This document shows, in pieces, positions 6,206 through 7,538 of a DNA stretch of 7,538 bases (the stretch's first letter is position 1; each line of letters begins with the position of its first letter). Both the position numbers and the translations under genes were made by a program. This DNA is from Desulfonatronospira sp. GTDB lineage: Bacteria > Desulfobacterota > Desulfovibrionia > Desulfovibrionales > Desulfonatronovibrionaceae. The notes below the pieces were generated by a model that saw only the letters and a list, made by a program, of their open reading frames with translations, did no database searches and was not told where the DNA came from. Location: the NCBI GenBank assembly GCA_003554505.1, contig PWGS01000134.1, forward strand, positions 1 through 7,538, written 5' to 3'.

Positions 6206-6787
6206 CTCGGCTTGCACCAGCTTTTTCATGGCCTCCAGAAACTCCTGCTGCCCCTGCCGTGTCCGGGCTGAAAAGAGTATGGGCTTATGTGCCCGTTCCA
6301 GAAGCTTCTGCCAGCGTTTCAGGGTCAGCTGTCTCTGTTTCTGGTTGCACTTGTCCGACTTGGTAATTACCGGCAGCAGCCTGGTCTGCAGGGACTCCAC
6401 ATAACGGGCCAGGTCCAGGTCGCTGGACTGGGGCGCAATTCGCGAATCCAGGAGGAGAACCACGCCCGCGAGGCGGGGGTTGTCCTGGAGGTATTCCTGG
6501 ATGAGCTCGCCCCATTTTTCCCTCTCCGTCCTGGAGCAGCGGGCGTAGCCGTAACCGGGCAGGTCCACCAGGTAAAAACTTTCCTGCGGAGCCAGGAAAA
6601 AATTGATGCTCCTGGTTTTTCCAGGAGTGGAACTGGTTCTGGCCAGCTTCTTCTGACCGGCCAGGCTGTTTATCAGCGAGGATTTGCCCACATTGGAGCG
6701 CCCGGCCAGGGCGATCTGCGGCAGGTCAGGGAAACGCAGCTGCTCTTTGGTGTAGGCTGTGGTTTCAAGGGTCAGCTGCAAATACAT
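6167..6787 (-). CDS. engB: Ribosome-biogenesis GTPase EngB (YsxC/YihA)
   Basis: EngB is a small cytoplasmic GTPase needed for late assembly of the large ribosomal subunit. All G motifs are visible in the 206 residues: G1 GRSNVGKS (29-36), G2 region STPGKT (53-58), G3 DLPGYG (75-80), G4 TKSD (142-145) and G5 SAR (173-175). Length is typical. The start ATG (6785-6787) has AGGA about 9 bases upstream; a short GC inverted repeat (6805-6809 with 6819-6823) lies just before it in the leader. The gene converges on lptG, and its last 13 codons, including the stop, lie antisense to the lptG 3' end. The C-terminal tail (about 194-206) is outside the conserved fold, so the overlap probably costs little. 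The assignment is secure. Confidence 0.96.
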   Translation of the reverse strand: MYLQLTLETTAYTKEQLRFPDLPQIALAGRSNVGKSSLINSLAGQKKLARTSSTPGKTRSINFFLAPQESFYLVDLPGYGYARCSRTEREKWGELIQEYLQDNPRLAGVVLLLDSRIAPQSSDLDLARYVESLQTRLLPVITKSDKCNQKQRQLTLKRWQKLLERAHKPILFSARTRQGQQEFLEAMKKLVQAESSPVHPEDLQQA

Positions 6788-6864
6788 GAATAATTTTCCT
6801 GAAGCCGGGCTGTTCTGACCCGGGGGCGGATTTTTTTATGCTCAATGTCACAATGCCTTGATTG

Positions 6865-7140
6865 GTAACTATTCACCAGGGTCCGGGGACTTTGAAAACA
6901 GGACGTAAAAACTCACTCCAAGGAAGCATAAATCAAAACCTATACACGAGTTCTTAAGCTGGAAAAACTTCTATAACATGCTTTAAATCAAGTTCGGTGT
7001 TTTACGGTTTTGATTAATCACGCCGCAGGCGTGACTACGCGTCGCTTATACAGTTTACGCCCGGTTTGCAAAGCCCCCGGACCCTGGATATCAGCGGTGC
7101 GCTTGGACTGATCAATTTTATCAGATGGTGAATAGTTATA
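6865..7140. mobile_element. MITE-like non-coding inverted-repeat element
   Basis: The ends are perfect 13-base inverted repeats: TAACTATTCACCA (6866-6878) and TGGTGAATAGTTA (7126-7138). Inside, 6878-6909 matches the reverse complement of the stretch ending at 7087 at 28 of 32 positions. AATCAAAACC (6931-6940) pairs with GGTTTTGATT (7006-7015). Weaker pairing continues inwards (6945-6960 with 6981-7001) to a loop near 6961-6980. The right arm carries two extra pieces of about 40 and 20 bases. TTGATTG occurs on both sides (6858-6864 and 7141-7147), as a target-site duplication would, though offset by one and two bases from the repeat ends. No transposase frame is inside. Terminal repeats plus flanking direct repeats suggest a MITE; two head-to-head repeat copies of the REP type is the main alternative. 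Confidence 0.6.
7018..7034 (+). repeat. Perfect 7-bp hairpin inside the right arm of the element
   Basis: TCACGCC, loop GCA, GGCGTGA is a perfect stem with a 3-base loop. It lies in one of the two stretches that the right arm has and the left arm lacks. No T-run follows on either strand, so it is not a standard terminator. Confidence 0.6.
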
Positions 7141-7200
7141 TTGATTGTAATGATGAAAGGCCTGGTTGTAAATCTTAAGCATTGCCGCATCGAGGTGCAT

Positions 7201-7538
7201 ATGTACAGAAAACTTCTTTTATCCTTTCTGTTGCTGTTTGCTGTTTCCTGCGCCCGCGAAGAACCGGTGCAGAACTATTTTTACCTGCAGGATCCAGGAG
7301 AAGAACTTCACGAACAGGCCCGGTTCGAGGTCAGCCTTGATCCGGCGGAAATAGATGAGTTTGCCACCCTGGAGAGGGCCTTCTGGGAACACGGAGCGGA
7401 CAAGTGTTTCAGTATCAATGCCAGGAAGGTTATAAACCGGGAGCCCCTGGTTCGTCCCGGCAGGGCTGGATCACCCGGTTCTGGTACGGGTTTTGTGCGC
7501 ACAAGCGGGGAAATAGAGCCGGTCCAGGCCTCCATGAC
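7201..7538 (+). CDS. Partial lipoprotein of unknown function, runs off the window
   Basis: This is an open frame of 112 codons with no stop before the window edge. The N-terminus MYRKLLLSFLLLFAVSC is a lipoprotein signal: a positive start, a leucine-rich core and a lipobox with Cys17. Ala18 at +2 suggests the outer membrane. The visible mature part is hydrophilic, with many acidic residues at first (REEPVQNYF, EELHEQARF, DPAEIDEF) and a Gly/Ser-rich stretch GRAGSPGSGTG near residues 88-98. I do not recognise a family. GAGGTG (7192-7197) serves as ribosome binding site, though its spacing is short. In-frame ATGs at 7150 and 7153 would put a polar extension before the signal peptide, so 7201 is preferred. 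It diverges from engB, and the inverted-repeat element ends about 60 bases upstream, so its promoter may lie near or inside that element. Confidence 0.7.
   Translation, partial: MYRKLLLSFLLLFAVSCAREEPVQNYFYLQDPGEELHEQARFEVSLDPAEIDEFATLERAFWEHGADKCFSINARKVINREPLVRPGRAGSPGSGTGFVRTSGEIEPVQASM

Larger units (their letters stand above)
6788..7200. other. Gene-free divergent interval between engB and a lipoprotein gene
   Basis: This 413-base interval, more A/T-rich than its neighbours, contains no convincing gene. Next to engB it holds a short inverted repeat (CCGGG 6805-6809, CCCGG 6819-6823) and a run of seven T residues (6831-6837). On the engB strand the run reads as A residues, so it is not a terminator for that gene. 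Bases 6865-7140 are the inverted-repeat element described separately. The last 60 bases are the leader of the lipoprotein gene. Promoters for the two divergent genes should lie here, but I could not point to clear boxes. A 60-codon open frame on the minus strand (7018-7200) runs through the repeat arm and is judged spurious. Confidence 0.6.

Noticed and set aside
6805..6837. Inverted repeat followed by seven T residues, resembling an intrinsic terminator on the plus strand
   Set aside because: The stem (5 bp) is separated from the T-run by seven bases, and no plus-strand gene ends nearby; lptG stops 600 bases earlier.
7018..7200. 60-codon open frame on the minus strand ending in the hairpin of the inverted repeat
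   Set aside because: Most of it is the repeat arm read through. It starts next to the better-supported lipoprotein start and has no family resemblance.

Overview
The window looks like chromosomal core sequence from a Gram-negative bacterium with two membranes. It holds the LPS-export genes lptF and lptG and two lipoproteins with outer-membrane-type +2 residues. The moderately high GC, the long-form HisG, the stand-alone HisI and the B12-type radical SAM gene next to LPS-export genes suggest a sulfate-reducing Desulfobacterota, possibly Desulfovibrionales. That placement is inference from gene content and was not tested by any search.

Layout. Bases 1-329 hold no convincing gene. They carry two inverted arrays of a degenerate hexanucleotide that could fold into one long hairpin, then a small GC hairpin just before hisI. 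Bases 330-1585 are hisI and hisG, overlapping by ATGA: the first and a later step of histidine synthesis. A TPR lipoprotein of the PilF/PilW type follows after 18 bases (1604-2362). Next is a B12-binding-like radical SAM protein whose start is not clear (about 2307-3680). After a 70-base gap a second operon begins: a 64-residue protein of unknown function (3751-3945), lptF (3942-5114, again with an ATGA overlap) and lptG (5138-6205). LptF and LptG are the two membrane subunits of the LptB2FG transporter, which extracts lipopolysaccharide from the inner membrane. On the other strand engB (6787-6167), a ribosome-assembly GTPase, converges on lptG and overlaps its 3' end by 39 bases. After a 413-base gene-free gap, a lipoprotein of unknown function starts at 7201 and runs off the window.

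The least ordinary sequence is in that gap. Bases 6865-7140 form a large imperfect inverted repeat with a 13-base terminal inverted repeat (TAACTATTCACCA / TGGTGAATAGTTA). The arms are strongly similar, and the 7-mer TTGATTG lies on both sides. It reads as a non-coding, MITE-like element. A 16-base piece of the same family (GGACCCTGGTGAATAG) lies exactly over the stop codon of the radical SAM gene, so the family seems to be dispersed. I see no defence system, CRISPR array, tRNA, rRNA or complete transposase gene here; most of the window is ordinary housekeeping sequence.
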